A DNA stretch of 64,000 nucleotides. Source: Limimaricola hongkongensis DSM 17492 (GTDB lineage: Bacteria > Pseudomonadota > Alphaproteobacteria > Rhodobacterales > Rhodobacteraceae). Made by a program: the position numbers and the translations under genes. The notes under the pieces are model-generated. The model was not told the DNA's origin. It was given only the letters and a program-made list of their open reading frames with translations, and searched no databases. Below, one piece after another: positions 18,194 to 32,695 of the stretch (within the stretch, counting starts at the first letter, position 1; each line of letters begins with the position of its first letter). The stretch lies in the NCBI RefSeq assembly GCF_000600975.2, contig NZ_KK088649.1, positions 332,702 through 396,701 of the forward strand, in the 5' to 3' direction.

Positions 18194-18592
18194 TTACAGC
18201 CAGTCGCGGATGACGGGAATCAGCGGCAGGTCCGCGGCGGGCATGGGGTAATCGCGCAGCCGGTTCGGCCGCACCCATTCGAGCGCCTGATTCTCCCGCC
18301 CATGCGCCACGCCCTGCCAGCGGCGGCAGGCAAAGAGCGGCATCAGCAGGTGAAAGCCGTCATAGCTGTGGCTGGCAAAGCTCAGCGGCGCGAGACAGCT
18401 TTCCTGCGTGTCGATCCCAAGCTCCTCGTGCAGCTCGCGAATGAGCGCGGCCTCCGGCGTCTCGCCCGGCTCGACCTTGCCGCCCGGAAACTCCCAGAGC
18501 CCGGCCATGGATTTGCCCTCCGGGCGCTGCGCGAGCAGCACCCGGCCATCGGCGTCGATCAGCGCCACCGCGGACACGAGAACCGTCTTCAC
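18194..18592 (-). CDS. mutT: MutT-type NUDIX hydrolase (8-oxo-dGTP diphosphatase)
   Basis: A 132-residue NUDIX protein of MutT size. The NUDIX box is complete: GGKVEPGETPEAALIRELHE continuing into ELGI, giving GX5EX7REUXEEXGU. The N-terminus (LVSAVALIDADGRVLLAQRPEGKS) matches MutT, which removes 8-oxo-dGTP from the nucleotide pool. Its ATG overlaps the argJ stop by four bases, so it is the last gene of a parvulin-argJ-mutT run. The argJ-mutT pairing is common in alphaproteobacteria. Confidence 0.95.
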   Translation of the reverse strand: MKTVLVSAVALIDADGRVLLAQRPEGKSMAGLWEFPGGKVEPGETPEAALIRELHEELGIDTQESCLAPLSFASHSYDGFHLLMPLFACRRWQGVAHGRENQALEWVRPNRLRDYPMPAADLPLIPVIRDWL

Positions 18593-19806
18593 GAGCGGTA
18601 ATCGGCGTTGATGTCGATGTAGCGATGCGTGAGATCGCAGGTCCAGGCCACGGCCTCGCCCGCGCCGAGCCCCAGATCGACGGCGATGACGATCTCCTGG
18701 CCCTTCATGTAGGCGGCGGCCTTTTCTTCGCTGTAGGACGGGCTGACCCAGCCGTTTTCGGCCACGAGGATGTCGCCGAAGCGGATCGACAACCGGTCGC
18801 GGTCGGCCTCGGCGCCGGATTTGCCCACGGCCATCACGACGCGGCCCCAGTTCGGGTCCTCACCGGCGATGGCGGTCTTCACCAGCGGCGAATTGGCGGT
18901 GGCCATGGCGACCTTGCGAGCGTCGGTCTCGGAGGCCGCGCCGGTCACGCGGATCTCCACGAACTTGGTCGCGCCCTCGCCGTCGCGCACCACCTGATGC
19001 GCGAGGTCGAGCATGACCCGCTCCAGCCCGGCGGCGAAATCGTCGTTGCCGGTGGCGTCCACGCCCGAGGCCCCGGTCGCGGCCATCAGCAGCGTGTCCG
19101 AGGTCGAGGTGTCGCTGTCGACGGTGATGCAGTTGAAGGTCCGGTCGGTGATCTCGCGCAGCAGGCCCTGCAGGCGGGGCTGGTCGTGTCGCGCGTCGGT
19201 AAAGATGTAGACCAGCATCGTCGCCATGTCGGGCGCGATCATGCCCGAACCCTTGGCGATGCCGGCGATCTTCACCTCGCGCCCGTCGATCGTGACCGTC
19301 TCGGCCGCGCCCTTGGGAAAGGTGTCGGTGGTCATGATGGCGCGCGCGGCGCCTTCAAGGCCCGATGGGTCGAGGGCGGCGTTCAGCGCGTCGAGCTTCG
19401 CCACGATCCGCTCATGCGGCAGCGGCTCGCCGATCACGCCGGTCGAGGAGGTGAAGACGCGGCCCTCGTCGATGCCGGTGGCCCGCGCCACGGCGGCGCA
19501 GATCTCGGCCACCGAGCGTTCGCCCGCCGCGCCGGTAAAGGCGTTGGAATTGCCCGAATTCACCAGAAAGGCGGCGCGGGACGTGCCCGCGCCGATCTTG
19601 GCCTCGCAGTCGCGGACCGGGGCCGAGCGGGTGGAGGAGCGCGTGAACACCCCCGCCACCGCCGAGCCCGCGGCCAGCTCCGCGAGCATCACGTCGGTCC
19701 GGTTCGCATAGCGCACCCCGGCCGCGAGGGAGGCAAAGCGCACCCCCGCGATCTCGGGCAGGGCGGGAAAGGCGGCGGGCGCCAGAGGCGAGACCGGACC
19801 GGCCAT
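18589..19806 (-). CDS. argJ: Arginine biosynthesis bifunctional protein ArgJ
   Basis: A 405-residue ornithine acetyltransferase/glutamate N-acetyltransferase. The self-cleavage site is visible in GSGMIAPDMATMLVYIFTDA, where the Thr of ATML becomes the N-terminal nucleophile of the beta chain. Other family segments are FLVNSGNSNAFTG and ITVDSDTSTSDTLL, ending in CDLTHRYIDINADYRS. It recycles the acetyl group in arginine synthesis. It begins two bases after the parvulin stop and overlaps mutT downstream. Confidence 0.98.
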   Translation of the reverse strand: MAGPVSPLAPAAFPALPEIAGVRFASLAAGVRYANRTDVMLAELAAGSAVAGVFTRSSTRSAPVRDCEAKIGAGTSRAAFLVNSGNSNAFTGAAGERSVAEICAAVARATGIDEGRVFTSSTGVIGEPLPHERIVAKLDALNAALDPSGLEGAARAIMTTDTFPKGAAETVTIDGREVKIAGIAKGSGMIAPDMATMLVYIFTDARHDQPRLQGLLREITDRTFNCITVDSDTSTSDTLLMAATGASGVDATGNDDFAAGLERVMLDLAHQVVRDGEGATKFVEIRVTGAASETDARKVAMATANSPLVKTAIAGEDPNWGRVVMAVGKSGAEADRDRLSIRFGDILVAENGWVSPSYSEEKAAAYMKGQEIVIAVDLGLGAGEAVAWTCDLTHRYIDINADYRS

Positions 19807-19808
19807 GA

Positions 19809-20651
19809 TCAGTTGCCCTCTTCGAGCAGGTCGAGATCGGTGAGCAGCGCCGGGTCGAAGGCGCCGTCCTCGGGCCGGGCGACGTCGGCCTCGCCCTCGA
19901 GCTCGGTCAGGCGGGTCTCGATCTTGCCTTGCTGGATCTGGCTGGCGAGATCCTCGCGCACATCCTCGAGCGCGGGCGCCTCCTGCGTGCGGGTGTCGTC
20001 GAGCCGGATCACGTGGAAGCCGAACTGCGTCTCGACCGGCGCTTCGGTCATCTCGCCCTTTTCCAGCTCCGCCACGGCGGTCTGGAACGGCGCGACCATC
20101 ATGCCGTCGGCGAACCAGCCGAGGCTGCCGCCATTGGCGCCCGAGCCGGGATCGGTCGAGACCTCCTTGGCCACCTCTGCGAAGTCCTCGCCCGCCTCGA
20201 GCCGCTCCATCACGGCCTTGGCCTCTTCCTCGGTCTCCACGAGGATGTGGCTGGCGTTGTATTCCTGCACCGGTTCGGCGTCGGCGAAGGCTTCGTCATA
20301 GGCGGCCTGCAGCTCCTCGTCGGAGACGGCCTCGCCCATCATCATGTTGATCGCCTCGCCCGCCATCAGCGACCGGCGCTGGTTCTCGAGCGCGTATTCG
20401 ACGCGCGCGGGGGTCTCGTCGAGCGTGTCGGCCAGCACCTGCTGCTGGATCAGCTGGTCGAGAATGCCCTGAAACAGCGTCTCGGGCGGCAATTGCTGGT
20501 ATTGCTGCGGCAGCTGGCTGCGGGTGATGATCATCTCGCCCAGCGTGATCTCGGTGCCGTTGACGGTGGCGACGACATCCGAGGCCTGCTGCGCGGAGGC
20601 CATGGTGGACAGGCCGGCCATCAGGGCGGCGGCGGGCAGCGTGCGGATCAT
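19809..20651 (-). CDS. Periplasmic peptidyl-prolyl cis-trans isomerase (parvulin/SurA-like)
   Basis: A 280-residue secreted foldase. The start at 20651 follows AAGGGAAGGAAA; the N-terminus MIRTLPAAALMAGLSTMASA is a signal peptide cut before QQASD. An N-terminal helical chaperone segment (about 30-130) precedes one parvulin domain with YNASHILVETEEEA, GSGANGGSLGWFADGMM and TQFGFHVIRLDD. It should help fold exported proteins, which fits its place divergent from secA. The C-terminus is acidic. PrsA/PpiC/SurA names are all used for such proteins. Confidence 0.93.
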   Translation of the reverse strand: MIRTLPAAALMAGLSTMASAQQASDVVATVNGTEITLGEMIITRSQLPQQYQQLPPETLFQGILDQLIQQQVLADTLDETPARVEYALENQRRSLMAGEAINMMMGEAVSDEELQAAYDEAFADAEPVQEYNASHILVETEEEAKAVMERLEAGEDFAEVAKEVSTDPGSGANGGSLGWFADGMMVAPFQTAVAELEKGEMTEAPVETQFGFHVIRLDDTRTQEAPALEDVREDLASQIQQGKIETRLTELEGEADVARPEDGAFDPALLTDLDLLEEGN

Positions 20652-20698
20652 GTGGTTTCCTTCCCTTGCCGCGCGGGGAACGCGTCCCGGGCGCGACG

Positions 20699-20727
20699 TT
20701 GACACTCGGTCCCCCGCCCCTTACATC
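20699..20727 (+). promoter_or_regulatory. secA promoter
   Basis: TTGACA (20699-20704), 17 bases, TACATC (20722-20727). The -35 is perfect. Start expected near 20734, a 5' leader of about 104 bases. Confidence 0.6.
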
Positions 20728-20762
20728 GCCTGATGGGCTGGCAAAGGGCGGCACTTGCGCCC

Positions 20763-20791
20763 TATCTATGCCCCACATGCGGGGGCGACAA
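20763..20791 (-). promoter_or_regulatory. Candidate promoter of the parvulin-argJ-mutT operon
   Basis: On the minus strand TTGTCG (20786-20791), 17 bases, TAGATA (20763-20768). It lies within the secA leader, so the two divergent transcription units overlap. Confidence 0.45.
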
Positions 20792-20837
20792 GCGACCTCC
20801 TTGCAGATCAAAGAACGACGGCAGGAGACAATCGCCA

Positions 20838-23651
<2,814 letters not shown>

Positions 23652-23784
23652 TCCTGCCGCGGACATCCGGGCCAAGGCGCATGCCGCATTTGTGCCCGGA
23701 TGACTCCCCCGTGCTGCCGGGTTGCGGTCGCGCGCGGGCCTTGTCGCCCGGTCATGATCGGGCGAGTTGAATAAGGATCGGGTC

Positions 23785-24696
23785 ATGGCCGTCTTGCGTT
23801 TTCTCGCCACCGCGACCGCCTGCGCGGGCGCGGCCTTCGCCATCGGGCATTTCATGGAAAGCGGCGTCTCGCGCGCCGCCGCGACGCCGGTCGACCTGCC
23901 GCAGACCTTTGCCGAAGCGCCCATGCTGATCGCCGCGGCGACGGAGCCCGCCCCGGTCGCCACGGCGGTCTTCGACCGGCCGAACCTGTCGCGCAGCCCC
24001 GACCGGCTGCCCGGTCTCGACACCCATGTCGCCACCTCCGCCGCCGATGGCTGCCAAAGCCGTCTGACCGCGACGCCGCGCCCCGGCGCCATCGCCGCGC
24101 TGCGGTTCACCGCGCCCTGCGCGCCCGAGGCCCGCGTCACGCTGCACCATCAGGGGCTGACCGTGACGCTGCTCACCGATGCGGAGGGCGAAGCCGAGGC
24201 GCTGTTCCCGGCGCTGTCGCGCGAGGCGGTGTTCATGGCCGAGGCGGCGGGCGTCACGGCGGTCGCCCGGACGGTGCTGCCCGACATGGCGCAGTGGCGG
24301 CGCGTGGCGCTGCAATGGCGCGATGGCGACGGGCTGTCGCTGCATGCGCTGGCGCCGGGCGCGCGCCATGGCGCCGCGGGCCATGTCAGCCGTGCCACGC
24401 CGGTCGCCGCGGGCAATGGGCCCTCGATGGTGGCGCTGGGGCACCCGGCGGTGCCGGAGGCGCGGCTGGCCGAAATCTACAGCGCCCCGGCGCAGGACGC
24501 CGCCACGCTCAGCGTCGAGATCGACGTGGCCGCGCGCAATTGCGGCGCGGCGGTGATGGCCGAGCTGGTGCAGGCCGATGCGGCGGGCGGGCTCACCAGC
24601 ACCGACCTCGAGGTCACGCTTCCGGGCTGTGACGCGGTGGGCGAGCTTCTCGTCTTGCAAAACCTCGAAGCGGGGCGGACACTCGCGGCGAGATGA
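23785..24696 (+). CDS. Conserved hypothetical envelope protein
   Basis: A 303-residue protein from the ATG at 23785 (AAGGA upstream; a TTG at 23767 is the alternative). It opens with one hydrophobic segment (LRFLATATACAGAAFAIGHFM), a signal peptide or anchor, so most of it should be periplasmic. I recognise no domain. Features: four Cys in the exported part (DGCQ, APCAPEA, ARNCGAA, PGCDA), suggesting two disulfides, and a beta-rich composition. Its last bases overlap the start of the PstS-like/OmpA gene (ATGA), so the two are likely co-translated and act together in the envelope. Rhodobacterales relatives are sometimes labelled translocase because of the nearby secA, without evidence. Confidence 0.75.
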   Translation: MAVLRFLATATACAGAAFAIGHFMESGVSRAAATPVDLPQTFAEAPMLIAAATEPAPVATAVFDRPNLSRSPDRLPGLDTHVATSAADGCQSRLTATPRPGAIAALRFTAPCAPEARVTLHHQGLTVTLLTDAEGEAEALFPALSREAVFMAEAAGVTAVARTVLPDMAQWRRVALQWRDGDGLSLHALAPGARHGAAGHVSRATPVAAGNGPSMVALGHPAVPEARLAEIYSAPAQDAATLSVEIDVAARNCGAAVMAELVQADAAGGLTSTDLEVTLPGCDAVGELLVLQNLEAGRTLAAR

Positions 24697-26299
24697 CGCC
24701 CAACCGATCCGCAACCTTCCCGTTTTTCTCGATCCTGTCCGGCGCGGCCTTCTGGGCCGCGTTGGCCGTTGCGCCGACGATCAGTACCGCGCAGGCGCCC
24801 GACCGCGAGGTGCGGCTGACCTCGCGCAGCGGCACGCTCGCCCTGTCGGGCAGCCTTCTGGGCTATGATGGCCGCTACCTGCGGGTCGCCACCGAGCATG
24901 GCGAACTGACGCTGCCGCTGGCCGGTGTGGTCTGCGAGGGCGCGGCCTGTCCCGACCCCGACACCTGGGTGCCCGAGCTGCGGCTGTCGGGGGCCGCGCG
25001 GATGGGCGAGCTGGTGCTGCCGGCGCTGGTGGACGGCTATGCGCGCGACCGGGGGCTGGCGCTGGAGATCGCCGAGACCGACAGCACGCACCGGACCTAC
25101 AGCCTTGTCTCTCCCGAGGACGGCGCGACGCGGCTGCGGGTGTCGTTCCGGCTGACCTCGACGCAGGATGGTTTCGCCGATCTTCTGGCCGACGAGGCCG
25201 ATCTTGCCATGGCCGAGCGGCTGCTCGACGCCGAGGAGCTGACATTGGCGCGCGATGCGGGGCTGGGGCGGCTCGACGCGCCGGGACGGCTGCAGCTGAT
25301 CGGGCTCGACGCGCTGGTGCCGGTGGTGGCGCCGGGACGGCGGATCGAGGCGCTGTCGCCGTCGCAGCTGGCGCGTCTCTATAGCGGCGAGATTGCCGAC
25401 TGGTCCGGGCTGGGCGGGCCGGAGCTGCCGGTGCGGCTGCATCTGGGCCCCGAGGCGAGCGGCCAGATGCAGGGCTTCGAGGCCATGATGCGGGGGCTGG
25501 CGGGAAAAGAACTGTCGGCGGAGGTGACCCGCCATCCCGACACCGAAAGGCTGGCCGCTGCCGTCGCCGCAGATCCCGGCGCGATCGGCATGCTGCCCTT
25601 CGGGCGCACCGGTGTGGCGCAGCCGCTGGCGCTTGGGGGGCCGTGCGGGCTGCGCAGCCATGCCGCGCCCGAGACCGTGGTGACAGGGGATTTCCCGATC
25701 ACCCTGCCGCTGGTGCTTTATCGCCCGATGCGCCGCCTGCCCGAACGGGCGGAGGCCTTTCTCGGCTGGATCGCCACCGCCGAGGCGCAGCTCGTGCTGC
25801 GGCGGGCGGGGGTGACCGGTCTCGCGCCGCTGCCCATCCCGATCGAGGCGCAGGGCCGCCGTCTCGCGGGGGCGGTGCTGTCGGCGGGCGAGGATGTCGG
25901 GCTGGCGGAGCTGCAGCGCATGCTGCGGGTGCTGGAGCCGCGGCTGCGGCTGTCGACCACCTTCCGCTTCGAGGCGGGAGAGGCGGCGCTCGACGCGGTG
26001 TCGCGCAGCCGGGTGGTGCAGCTGGCACAGGCGATCCGCGACGGGCGCCATGCCGGGCATTCGCTGCTTCTGGCGGGGTTCAGCGACGGACGTGGCGGAC
26101 CGATGGCCAATCACGACCTGTCGCTGGAGCGGGCCCGCGCGGTGCGCGCCTCGGTGCTGGCGCTGCTCGGCGGTGCCCTGCCGCCCGACGTGACGCTCGA
26201 GGTGGCGGCCTTCGGTGAGGCGATGCCGATGGGCTGCGACGACACCGAGACGGGCCGCGGCATCAACCGCCGGGTCGAGCTGTGGGAAGGGCCGCTGCG

Positions 26300-26303
<4 letters not shown>
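24693..26303 (+). CDS. Exported protein: phosphate-binding-like (PBP2) domain fused to OmpA C-terminal domain
   Basis: A 536-residue protein with a signal peptide (FWAALAVAPTISTAQA). Residues about 110-385 look like a PstS-type periplasmic binding fold: an ALSPSQLARLYSGEIADWSGL segment, and VVTGDFPITLPLVLYRP near its end. Residues about 415-536 are an OmpA-like peptidoglycan-binding domain, with LLAGFSDGRGGPMANHDLSL followed by ERARAV and FGEAMPMGCDDTETGRGINR. The fusion suggests a wall-tethered ligand-binding or sensing protein rather than a transporter part, as no pst genes are near. It overlaps the previous gene by four bases and converges with radC, whose stop lies inside its last codons. 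Confidence 0.85.
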
Positions 26304-27058
<755 letters not shown>

Positions 27059-27061
<3 letters not shown>

Positions 27062-27085
27062 GCCCGCGAGCCTGTCGCGGGCATG
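27059..27085 (-). repeat. Perfect hairpin covering the radC start codon
   Basis: CATGCCCGCGA (27059-27069) and TCGCGGGCATG (27075-27085) form an 11-base-pair stem with a five-base loop. It lies between dnaJ and radC. On the radC mRNA it includes the ATG and the place where a ribosome site would be; it could also mark the 3' end of dnaKJ mRNA, though no T-run follows. Confidence 0.7.
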
Positions 27086-27108
27086 GTTAAGGCGGCGTTA
27101 AGAGCGTC

Positions 27109-28260
27109 TCAGCCCTTCATCGAATCCCAGAACCCCTTCACGGCGGAGAAGAAGTTCGAGCTTTGCGGGTTGTTCTTCTCGCCCAGCTCGTCGAATTCGC
27201 GCAGAAGCTCGCGCTGCCGCCCGGTGAGGTTCACCGGTGTCTCGACGGCAAGCTCGATGAACATGTCGCCGCGCTGGCCGCCGCGCAGGGCGGGCATGCC
27301 CTTGCCGCGCAGGCGCATCTGCCGGCCCGACTGGCTGCCCTCGGGGATCTTCACGCGGGACTTGCCGCCATCGATGGTCGGCACCTCGATGTCGCCGCCC
27401 AGCGCCGCCGCCGCCATGGAAACGGGCACGCGGCAGTAAAGATCGTGACCGTCGCGCTTGAACAGCTGGTGCTCGGCCACGTCGATGAAGATGTAGAGAT
27501 CGCCCGAGGGACCGCCGCGCAGCCCCGCCTCGCCCTCGCCGGCGAGCCGGATGCGGGTGCCGGTCTCGACGCCGGCGGGGATGTTGACCGAGAGGGATTT
27601 CTCCTTCTCGACGCGGCCCGCGCCCTGGCAGGCCCGGCAGGGATCCTTGATGATCTGGCCGATGCCGTTGCAGGTCGGGCAGGTCCGCTCGACGGTGAAG
27701 AAGCCCTGCTGCGCGCGCACCTTGCCCATGCCAGAACAGGTCGGGCAGGTGGCGGGCTCGGAGCCGTCGGACGCGCCCGAACCCTGGCATTTGTCGCAGC
27801 TGACCGAGGTCGGCACCGTGACGGTCTTCTGCAGCCCGGCAAAGGCGTCCTCGAGGCTGATGCGCAGGTTGTAGCGCAGGTCGTTGCCGCGCGCGGCGCG
27901 GCTGCGGCCGCCGCCGCGCTGGCCGCCCATGAAATCGCCGAACAGGTCGTCGAACACGTCCGAGAAGGCCGAGGCGAAATCGCCCTGGCCGCGGAAGCCG
28001 CCCGCGCCGCCGCCCGGCCGCCCGCCCATGCCGCCTTCGAAGGCGGCGTGGCCATAGCGGTCATAGGCGGCCTTCTTGTCGGCGTCCTTCAGAACGTCAT
28101 AGGCCTCGTTGGCGGCCTTGAACTGTTCCTCGGCGTTGGGATTGTCGGAATTGCGGTCGGGGTGCAGCTCCTTCGCCTTGCGGCGATAGGCCTTCTTGAT
28201 CTCGTCGGCGGACGCGCCCTTCGAGACCCCGAGCGTTTCGTAGTAGTCGCGTTTTGCCAT
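27109..28260 (-). CDS. dnaJ: Chaperone protein DnaJ
   Basis: A 383-residue type I Hsp40 starting [20 protein letters not shown]. The J domain holds the HPD tripeptide (ELHPDRNS). A glycine/phenylalanine-rich segment precedes the zinc domain with four CxxCxGxG repeats ([32 protein letters not shown]). Two substrate-binding beta domains and a dimerisation tail complete it. DnaJ delivers clients to DnaK and stimulates its ATPase. It follows dnaK with 81 bases between, which contain a hairpin. Confidence 0.98.
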   Translation of the reverse strand: MAKRDYYETLGVSKGASADEIKKAYRRKAKELHPDRNSDNPNAEEQFKAANEAYDVLKDADKKAAYDRYGHAAFEGGMGGRPGGGAGGFRGQGDFASAFSDVFDDLFGDFMGGQRGGGRSRAARGNDLRYNLRISLEDAFAGLQKTVTVPTSVSCDKCQGSGASDGSEPATCPTCSGMGKVRAQQGFFTVERTCPTCNGIGQIIKDPCRACQGAGRVEKEKSLSVNIPAGVETGTRIRLAGEGEAGLRGGPSGDLYIFIDVAEHQLFKRDGHDLYCRVPVSMAAAALGGDIEVPTIDGGKSRVKIPEGSQSGRQMRLRGKGMPALRGGQRGDMFIELAVETPVNLTGRQRELLREFDELGEKNNPQSSNFFSAVKGFWDSMKG

Positions 28261-28286
28261 GGGATCGTCCATCTATCAGAAACGGA

Positions 28287-28319
28287 AAGGAGCCGACCCG
28301 GTCGACGGGCCGGCTCCTT
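28287..28319 (-). terminator. dnaK-dnaJ intergenic hairpin (partial terminator or processing site)
   Basis: A 14-base imperfect stem (28287-28300 with 28306-28319; one A-C mismatch) and a five-base loop between dnaK and dnaJ. No T-run follows on the minus strand, so partial termination or mRNA processing that keeps DnaK above DnaJ is more likely than a full stop. Confidence 0.5.
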
Positions 28320-28341
28320 GGACTAGAGCGATCGCGATGCC

Positions 28342-30267
<1,926 letters not shown>

Positions 30268-30375
30268 GTTCAAAACCCTCTAGCTCTAGGCGGTTTTCCG
30301 GTGCGGACCCGTTGAGGCATCAGCCCCGGACAGGAGTTTTGCGGCGAAGCAGGCCCCGCCGCGGATCACTGGGCT

Positions 30376-30403
30376 ATATAGGGAGGGCGTTTTCGGGCTG
30401 CAA
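30376..30403 (-). promoter_or_regulatory. dnaK promoter (sigma70 or RpoH type)
   Basis: On the minus strand TTGCAG (30398-30403), 16 bases, CTATAT (30376-30381). Start expected near 30369. The CTATAT -10 is compatible with the alphaproteobacterial RpoH consensus as well as sigma70. Confidence 0.55.
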
Positions 30404-30468
30404 CTGGCAGAGGTGGCACAGAGGCGCCATTTTGCCCCCGGATAGGAACCGCAAACCGGAGCCGCGAC

Positions 30469-31077
30469 ATGGCAGAACCCGAGATCGACCTGCGCGGGGT
30501 GCGCGTGCTGCCGGGATTGCTCGGCCCCGAGGCGCAGGCGGCCATGCTCGCCGATCTGCGCGAGGTGGCGCGCGCCGCACCGGTGATGCGCCCCGTCACG
30601 CGGGCCGGGCCGATGAGCGTGCGGATCACCTCCGCGGGCCGGCTGGGCTGGGTCGCGGACCGGCGCGGCTACCGCTATGAGCCCCGCCACCCCGAGACCG
30701 GCGCGCCATGGCCGCCGATTCCGGCCAGCGTGCTCGCGGTCTGGCGTGCGGTTTCGGACACGCGCGTCGATCCCGACAGCTGCCTCGTCAATCTTTACCG
30801 CGACGGCGCGAAGATGGGCCTGCACCAGGATCGCGACGAGGGCGATTTCGGCTTTCCGGTGGTGTCGATCTCGCTCGGCGACGAGGCGCTGTTCCGGGTG
30901 GGGTCGGTCGAGAAGGGCGGCAGGACGGCGTCGATCTGGCTGCGCTCGGGCGACGTGGCGGTGATGGGCGGCGCGGCGCGGCTGGTGCATCACGGCATCG
31001 ACCGGCTGCGCGAAGGGTCATCGACGCTGATCCCGGGCGGCGGGCGGATCAACGTGACGCTGCGGGTGGTGCGGTAG
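30469..31077 (+). CDS. alkB: Alpha-ketoglutarate-dependent dioxygenase AlkB
   Basis: A 202-residue Fe(II)/2-oxoglutarate dioxygenase. The iron triad is seen in LHQDRDE (HxD) and VHHGIDR (distal His); the 2-oxoglutarate-binding arginines are in GRINVTLRVVR at the C-terminus; NLYRDGAKMGLH precedes the HxD. AlkB removes methyl groups from 1-methyladenine and 3-methylcytosine in DNA and RNA. The gene is divergent from dnaK and is followed by two tandem perfect palindromes. No ada gene is nearby. Confidence 0.95.
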   Translation: MAEPEIDLRGVRVLPGLLGPEAQAAMLADLREVARAAPVMRPVTRAGPMSVRITSAGRLGWVADRRGYRYEPRHPETGAPWPPIPASVLAVWRAVSDTRVDPDSCLVNLYRDGAKMGLHQDRDEGDFGFPVVSISLGDEALFRVGSVEKGGRTASIWLRSGDVAVMGGAARLVHHGIDRLREGSSTLIPGGGRINVTLRVVR

Positions 31078-31099
31078 CGAAACTCTTGCAAGAGTTTCG
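31078..31099. repeat. 22-base perfect palindrome, first of a tandem pair
   Basis: CGAAACTCTTG followed by its exact reverse complement, beginning right after the alkB stop. As RNA it folds into a hairpin read equally from both strands. The core is CTTGCAAG. Probable bidirectional terminator between convergent genes. Confidence 0.85.
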
Positions 31100-31100
31100 T

Positions 31101-31122
31101 CGCATTCCTTGCAAGGAATGCG
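31101..31122. repeat. 22-base perfect palindrome, second of a tandem pair
   Basis: CGCATTCCTTG followed by its exact reverse complement, one base after the first palindrome and two bases before the stop of the leftward SH3 protein gene. It shares the CTTGCAAG core but has different arms. Confidence 0.85.
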
Positions 31123-31124
31123 GC

Positions 31125-31727
31125 CTATTCGGCCAGCGTGCAGCAGCCGGACCAGAGTTGCGGCTCGGTATCCGCGCGCAGCAGCAGCGCCTCGAAGCCG
31201 TAGCGACGCGCGGACATGCCGTCCGAGCAATGCCGGTTGATCACCGACAGCGTCCAGGCGGTGCCCCCCGCGATCGCCGCCCCGGCGAAATGGCCGCGAT
31301 GCGACGGGCTGCCGATCAGCGCCGGGGCGGGCGCCTCGAACAGCGTCCCCTCCGGCGTTTGCATCCGCCATGCCGCGCCTGTCTCCAGCCGCCAGAACGG
31401 CTCGGTCCCGAAGCAGGCGGCGAGGGGCGGGATCGCGCCGTGCCATTGGCCGGGGCGCCGGTCGAGAAAGGCCAGCGCGGCCCAACCCGTGCCCTCGCCC
31501 ACATTGACCCGGCCCCAACGCCCGTCGCGCGACATCTCGATCACCTCGATGCCGCGCGCATCGGGCTCGATCCGGCCGAGGATGGCGTGGCCCGTGCCCG
31601 GACCGGAGCGGATGTTGAGCGTGTCATTCCCGGCGACCCGCGCCACGTCGAACAGCGCGGGCCAGCCCTCGACCGTGGCCGCTGCCGGCGCGGCCCAGAC
31701 GAGCAGGACCAGCGCCAGCCGTTTCAC
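31125..31727 (-). CDS. Exported SH3-domain protein
   Basis: A 200-residue protein from the GTG at 31725-31727, which overlaps the permease stop. Its signal peptide is KRLALVLLVWAAPAAA. Residues about 30-85 form a bacterial SH3 domain (NDTLNIRSGPGTGHAILGRI, GRWGRVNVGEGTGWAALAFL). The C-terminal half (CFGTEPFWRLETGAAWRMQ, INRHCSDGMSARRYGFEALL) is like exported COG3650-type proteins, with several Cys that may form disulfides. It is periplasmic by prediction. Role unknown; wall binding is typical for such SH3 domains. It follows an ABC-2 permease in the same direction. Confidence 0.85.
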   Translation of the reverse strand: MKRLALVLLVWAAPAAATVEGWPALFDVARVAGNDTLNIRSGPGTGHAILGRIEPDARGIEVIEMSRDGRWGRVNVGEGTGWAALAFLDRRPGQWHGAIPPLAACFGTEPFWRLETGAAWRMQTPEGTLFEAPAPALIGSPSHRGHFAGAAIAGGTAWTLSVINRHCSDGMSARRYGFEALLLRADTEPQLWSGCCTLAE

Positions 31728-32545
31728 CGCCCCGCGCCCCAGCTCACCGACGCGCGCTGGCGGGTGAAGAACTCGGCCATCAGGCCGATCGCCACCAGCG
31801 CCAGCCCGACCCAGAGCGGATAGAGCGCCGAGGTGAAATGCGGCGTGTAGTTGAGAAAGATCTCGCCCCGCGCCTGGTCGATCGCGTGAAACAGCGGGTT
31901 CCAGTCGAACACCGGCAGCATGTAGCCCGGCAGCGTGTTGGCGACGAACATCTTGCCCGAGGCGATCATGTTGGTGCGCGAATAGACCGATACGCCGATC
32001 TGGGTGAGTTCGGGCAGCCATGGCTTGATCGCCATGAAGATCATGCCGACGCCGACGCCCGAGAACCACGACACCAGAACCATCGCCATCGCGCCCACCG
32101 GATCGTCGATCACCACCGGCGTCACCAGCACGTGGTAGAAGAACAGCACCACCAGAAGCGACAGCACCTGGACATAGAGCGATCCCAGCGCCGCCGCCGA
32201 GATCGTCACGGCGGTGTTCAGCGGCGCGTGCTTCATCATCGCCGAGGCCGGGCCATCGGCCCGGACCACCGCCGCGACCGCCTTGGTGTGGGTCAGGAAC
32301 AGGAAGATCCCCGACATCAGGTAGAGCAGGAAATCGCCCCTGAGCCCGGCGCCGCGCGCCCCGATCAGGGTGAACATCAGATAGAAGGCCAGCACGAAGA
32401 TCACCGTCTGCGCGATGTTCATCGCCAGCCCGGCCAGCGCGTTGCGGTGATCCTTGCGGATCTCGCGCACGGTGGTGTGGTAGACCAGCTCGGCCAGCCC
32501 GGCCGCGCGTCGTCCCGTGCCGCGGGGGCGCTCGGTTTGGAACAT
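31724..32545 (-). CDS. ABC-2 type permease, capsule/LPS-polysaccharide exporter family
   Basis: A 273-residue membrane protein from the ATG at 32545 (GAGG upstream). Six hydrophobic spans fit the ABC-2 fold, beginning at NIAQTVIFVLAFYLMFTLI. Segments such as DGPASAMMKHAPLNTAVTIS and FDWNPLFHAIDQARGE recall KpsM/RfbA-type exporters of polysaccharide. No ATPase gene is adjacent, so its partner must lie elsewhere. Its position opposite cysQ-kdsB and the glycosyltransferase run supports a role in surface glycan export. An open frame extending upstream to 33460 is only the antisense of cysQ. Confidence 0.85.
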   Translation of the reverse strand: MFQTERPRGTGRRAAGLAELVYHTTVREIRKDHRNALAGLAMNIAQTVIFVLAFYLMFTLIGARGAGLRGDFLLYLMSGIFLFLTHTKAVAAVVRADGPASAMMKHAPLNTAVTISAAALGSLYVQVLSLLVVLFFYHVLVTPVVIDDPVGAMAMVLVSWFSGVGVGMIFMAIKPWLPELTQIGVSVYSRTNMIASGKMFVANTLPGYMLPVFDWNPLFHAIDQARGEIFLNYTPHFTSALYPLWVGLALVAIGLMAEFFTRQRASVSWGAGR

Positions 32546-32695
32546 CTGACCTCGCTTTGCGGTCGGCATATGGGCGACGAATTCCTTGCCGATCCCAAGG
32601 TGGGATACCATAAGGAGATCGCCCCCGCCGATCAATATTGCACGGCGCAGATGGCGATTTCGGGGCGGCACAAGGCAGATAGGGATGGGTGCGTT

